Positions 4,226-6,808 of a stretch of DNA of 6,808 bases are shown here, piece by piece. The position numbers and the translations under genes are program-made. Within the stretch, counting starts at the first letter, position 1. Each line of letters opens with the position of its first letter. The stretch covers positions 1 to 6,808 of the forward strand of contig JBKQNY010000032.1 of assembly GCA_052145775.1 (NCBI GenBank). The letters run 5' to 3'. Origin of the DNA: CAVYPR01 sp052145775 (GTDB lineage Bacteria; Actinomycetota; Acidimicrobiia; Acidimicrobiales; RAAP-2). A model generated the notes under the pieces. It was not told the DNA's origin, did no database searches, and was given only the letters and a program-made list of their open reading frames with translations.

Positions 4226-6808
4226 ATGTCGAAGGCGACCTACCGACGCGAATCCCGCAACTCCGACTCGGGGCGAGTACGCCGCGTCGGCTTCGCGCTC
4301 CTCGCAGTCTTCCTCATGATGTCCAGCGTCATGTCCTTCCTCGTCGTCAACGTGACCTCGTCGACGGTGAGCGCGGCCACCCTCAGTTCGCCGTTGGCGT
4401 GCACCGAGTCGGGCACGTCGGTCATCTATGGGCTCGAGTTCAACGGCAGCATCTACTCGATGACAGTGAGTGGAACAAAGACGACGTTGACGAGCACGGG
4501 CGTTACCTTGGGGTCCGGAGGCGCGTCGGACATCAACGGGCTCGGCATCGCGACAGGCGGTGCGGGCGCGTACGCAGTCTCTGAAGATCCCACCGGCGGC
4601 GGTAAGACAGTTCATGTCACCGTCTACTGGGAGACGACGAGTGGTTCTGGATCCGCAACCGTGCCGGCCCTCGCTGGCGGCTACGTGATCGGTGGGGCTG
4701 TCGATCCGGCCAACGGGATGTTCTACTACCAAGAGCCGGTGACGGGAGCCGGCGGAGGGTACGAAGGGATCTTCGCCTTCAACACGTCAACCGACACGGC
4801 GATCGGTGAGGTCGGCACCATCACCCTGCAAACGCCGACACTCGGGAATGGGGACCTCACCTTCGACAAGCAAGGTGACCTCTACGCCGTGGAGGGAGCA
4901 AACAGCTCAGGTGGCACAGCCCCGGCCTACGTAGTGGTTGTCACAAAGGCGAACGTGCCGACGACGAAAACCACACCGGTTCCGGTACTGACACACAAGC
5001 TCGTCACGAACACCACTGCCCCTAACGGTGGGGTGTACAACGGGCTGGCTTCCACCACCACAGGGCATCTTTGGGGCAACTACTCCAGCTCGAGCTCGGG
5101 TGCCCTCGTTCCCATCAACCCCGAGAACGGCTCAATCGGCAAAGCAGCTCCATATTCCGGTACCACCTCACAGGTCGTCGATCTGGCCAGCTGCGCCTAC
5201 AACGGAGTGCTTCGAGCGGAGAAGACAATCGTCGGGCGCGTTGGGTCGGGAGACCAGTTCGAGCTCTCGATCAGCGGGGGAGATCTGCCGTCGGCAGTGA
5301 CCGGGACCACGTCAGGGACCGCGGATGGCCTGCAGAGCCAGATTGCCGGCCCGATCGTCGGCATGCCCGGATTGAGCTACACGGTTTCGGAGTCCGCGGC
5401 CGATGGAGCCGATCTCACAAATTACGTGAGTTCCTATGTCTGCAAGGACGCTGCGAATAAGACAGCGGTGGTTGCCAGCGGAACAGGCACGAGCACCACC
5501 TTCACCTTCCCGAGCGTGATGGCGGACTCCACAACCGGGCCTGAGGTGACCTGTATCTTCAAGAACGCTCCCGCACTGACGATCACCAAGGTTGCATCTC
5601 CGACCACCTACAGCGCGGCAAATCAGACGATCACCTACACATTCGTCGTCACCAACCAGACGAAGTCAACCCTCACCAAGGTGAAGGTCACCGACCTGCA
5701 GAGCACAAGTAGCGAGCATTTGGCTACGGGACCGACATGCAAGAGCTTGGCTTCCCCGACGGGCACGTGCACGACGAAGACGACAACGACCCTGCTTGCC
5801 GGGCAGTCCGCCACCTTCACCGCCACCTACAAGGTGACCACACATGACATGACCGCGGGATCGATCACCGACACGGCCACGGCTACCGGCACACTGTCGG
5901 GAAAGACGGTGACCTCCCCACCTGCATCGGCAACCGTCAACAAGGTCTCACCGGTGACCCCCGGGTTCACCACCAGCGTCAAGGCTCCCAGCAGCACGAA
6001 GCTTGGCAATAGCTGGAACGATGCGGCAACCGTGGCTGGAACCTCGGCGAATGGCGTGCCCAACGGCAGCGTCACTTTCACCTTCTGCACCGAGACCTCT
6101 GGGCCCTGCACGGGTGGATCGACGGTGGACACGCTGACGTCGCCCACGTCAACCACAGCGACGGCCAACTCCGCCACCTACACGCTGCCCTCCACAAAGG
6201 CTCAAAAGCCCACGGCCGTCGGGTCCTACTGCTACAACGCCTCCTATGCGGGAGGTGGCAACTACAACGCCGTCTCCGTCCAGACCGACAACGAGTGCTT
6301 CAGCGTCACCCCCATCACACCGACAGCCTTCACCACCACTCTCAAGTCGCCCTCCACACCGACCCTCGGTAACAGCTGGAACGACTCGGCCACCGTTACC
6401 GGAAATTCGACTGGGGAAGTGCCCACGGGAGCTGTCACCTTCACCTTCTGCACCGAGACCTCCGGCCCCTGCTCGGGTGGATCGACGGTGGACACCCTCG
6501 GCTCGCCCACGAAGACCACATCCACGGCCCACAGCGCCAGCTACACACTTCCCTCTACAAAGGCTGTAAAGCCGACGGTGATCGGCTCCTACTGCTACAA
6601 CGCCTCCTACGCAGGGGCCGGCAACTACGCCGGAGTTTCATCCCAGAGTGATAACGAGTGCTTCACGGTGAAGGGCGTGCCGGACCTGGTGACCTCCAAG
6701 ATCGTCTCGCCGGCCTCGGGCACCAACGTGACCCCCGGTGAGGTGCTCACCTACACCCTCACCTTCGCCAACACAAAGGGCACGGCTGCGGCCCCGGTGA
6801 GCTACACC
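4226..6808 (+). CDS. Large secreted modular surface protein with DUF11-like, prealbumin-like and Ig-like domains (3' end outside window)
   Basis: The frame is open for 861 codons to the window edge. GAGGA at 4216-4220 lies five bases before the ATG. Residues 1-20 are basic, residues 21-43 form a hydrophobic core, and VSA-A at 48-51 is a good signal peptidase I site, so the protein is exported. Residues about 57-320 have propeller-like short motifs (VIYGLEFNGSIYSM, LTFDKQGDLYAV, GLASTTTGHLWGNY). About 323-448 resemble the prealbumin-like/SpaA-type fold, with the end motif VTCIFKNAPA. About 449-575 resemble a DUF11-type domain (LTITKVASP, ITYTFVVTNQTKSTLTKVKV). Residues 581-815 are two Ig-like repeats of 121 residues, each with four cysteines. 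A second DUF11-like domain starts near 819 (PDLVTSKIVSP, LTYTLTFANT). Thr, Ser and Gly are very abundant. A cell-surface or matrix role, such as adhesion, is likely; the anchor would be in the missing C-terminus. No link to the toxin-antitoxin genes is seen. Confidence 0.85.
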   Translation, partial: MSKATYRRESRNSDSGRVRRVGFALLAVFLMMSSVMSFLVVNVTSSTVSAATLSSPLACTESGTSVIYGLEFNGSIYSMTVSGTKTTLTSTGVTLGSGGASDINGLGIATGGAGAYAVSEDPTGGGKTVHVTVYWETTSGSGSATVPALAGGYVIGGAVDPANGMFYYQEPVTGAGGGYEGIFAFNTSTDTAIGEVGTITLQTPTLGNGDLTFDKQGDLYAVEGANSSGGTAPAYVVVVTKANVPTTKTTPVPVLTHKLVTNTTAPNGGVYNGLASTTTGHLWGNYSSSSSGALVPINPENGSIGKAAPYSGTTSQVVDLASCAYNGVLRAEKTIVGRVGSGDQFELSISGGDLPSAVTGTTSGTADGLQSQIAGPIVGMPGLSYTVSESAADGADLTNYVSSYVCKDAANKTAVVASGTGTSTTFTFPSVMADSTTGPEVTCIFKNAPALTITKVASPTTYSAANQTITYTFVVTNQTKSTLTKVKVTDLQSTSSEHLATGPTCKSLASPTGTCTTKTTTTLLAGQSATFTATYKVTTHDMTAGSITDTATATGTLSGKTVTSPPASATVNKVSPVTPGFTTSVKAPSSTKLGNSWNDAATVAGTSANGVPNGSVTFTFCTETSGPCTGGSTVDTLTSPTSTTATANSATYTLPSTKAQKPTAVGSYCYNASYAGGGNYNAVSVQTDNECFSVTPITPTAFTTTLKSPSTPTLGNSWNDSATVTGNSTGEVPTGAVTFTFCTETSGPCSGGSTVDTLGSPTKTTSTAHSASYTLPSTKAVKPTVIGSYCYNASYAGAGNYAGVSSQSDNECFTVKGVPDLVTSKIVSPASGTNVTPGEVLTYTLTFANTKGTAAAPVSYT
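5966..6670 (+). repeat. In-gene tandem repeat, 363-base period (two Ig-like units)
   Basis: Unit one is 5966-6328 and unit two 6329 to about 6670. Matching codons such as the TTC at each start and the final conserved TGC (6296 and 6659) are exactly 363 bases apart, with no insertions or deletions. By my count about three quarters of residues are identical, and the stretches FTFCTETSGPC, GGSTVDTL, YTLPSTKA, GSYCYNASYAG and DNECF are the same. The pattern resembles Ig-like repeat domains of surface proteins (Big_3-type). Confidence 0.9.

Noticed and set aside
5635..6532. Minus-strand ORFs of 63-127 residues opposite the surface-protein gene
   Set aside because: They are antisense shadows created by ACC/GTC/TCC codon repeats and repeat themselves with the 363-base period.

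Overview
The window is GC-rich DNA. Codons favour G or C at the third position, and GTG is used as a start. The gene families point to an actinomycete (Actinomycetota). The large secreted protein at the right resembles multi-domain surface proteins that I associate with Acidimicrobiia-type and related lineages; that lineage guess is inference only.

Left part (1-2645) looks like one end of an integrated mobile element. Two genes read leftward: a short helix-turn-helix excisionase-type protein (254-586) and, just downstream, the start of a MobC-like relaxosome protein (1-196) that runs off the window. Reading rightward from the same intergenic region is a two-gene operon. It encodes an AbiEi-family antitoxin (800-1816) and an AbiEii/AbiGii-family nucleotidyltransferase toxin (1803-2645), together a type IV toxin-antitoxin pair. 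The promoter region (731-796) carries three direct copies and one inverted copy of GAGGTA(TA). One direct copy runs into the likely -10 element, and another supplies the ribosome binding site. This fits autorepression by the antitoxin.

Middle part (2646-4225) has no gene I can identify. It holds a weak hairpin after the toxin, a tandem 12-base repeat, and a tRNA 3'-end-like T-arm (2825-2854) without the rest of a tRNA. I read that T-arm as the probable attachment-site scar at the right end of the element. Beyond it are a small possible membrane-protein ORF (3117-3458) with competing hairpins at its stop, a nested inverted repeat, a 14-base palindrome, a possibly frameshifted gene remnant, and a structured leader in front of the last gene.

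Right part (4226-6808, open at the window end) is one gene for a large exported modular protein. It has a long signal peptide, a beta-propeller-like N-terminal region, a prealbumin-like (SpaA-type) domain, a DUF11-like domain, two cysteine-containing Ig-like repeats of exactly 121 residues, and the start of another DUF11-like domain. It is probably chromosomal and unrelated to the mobile element.
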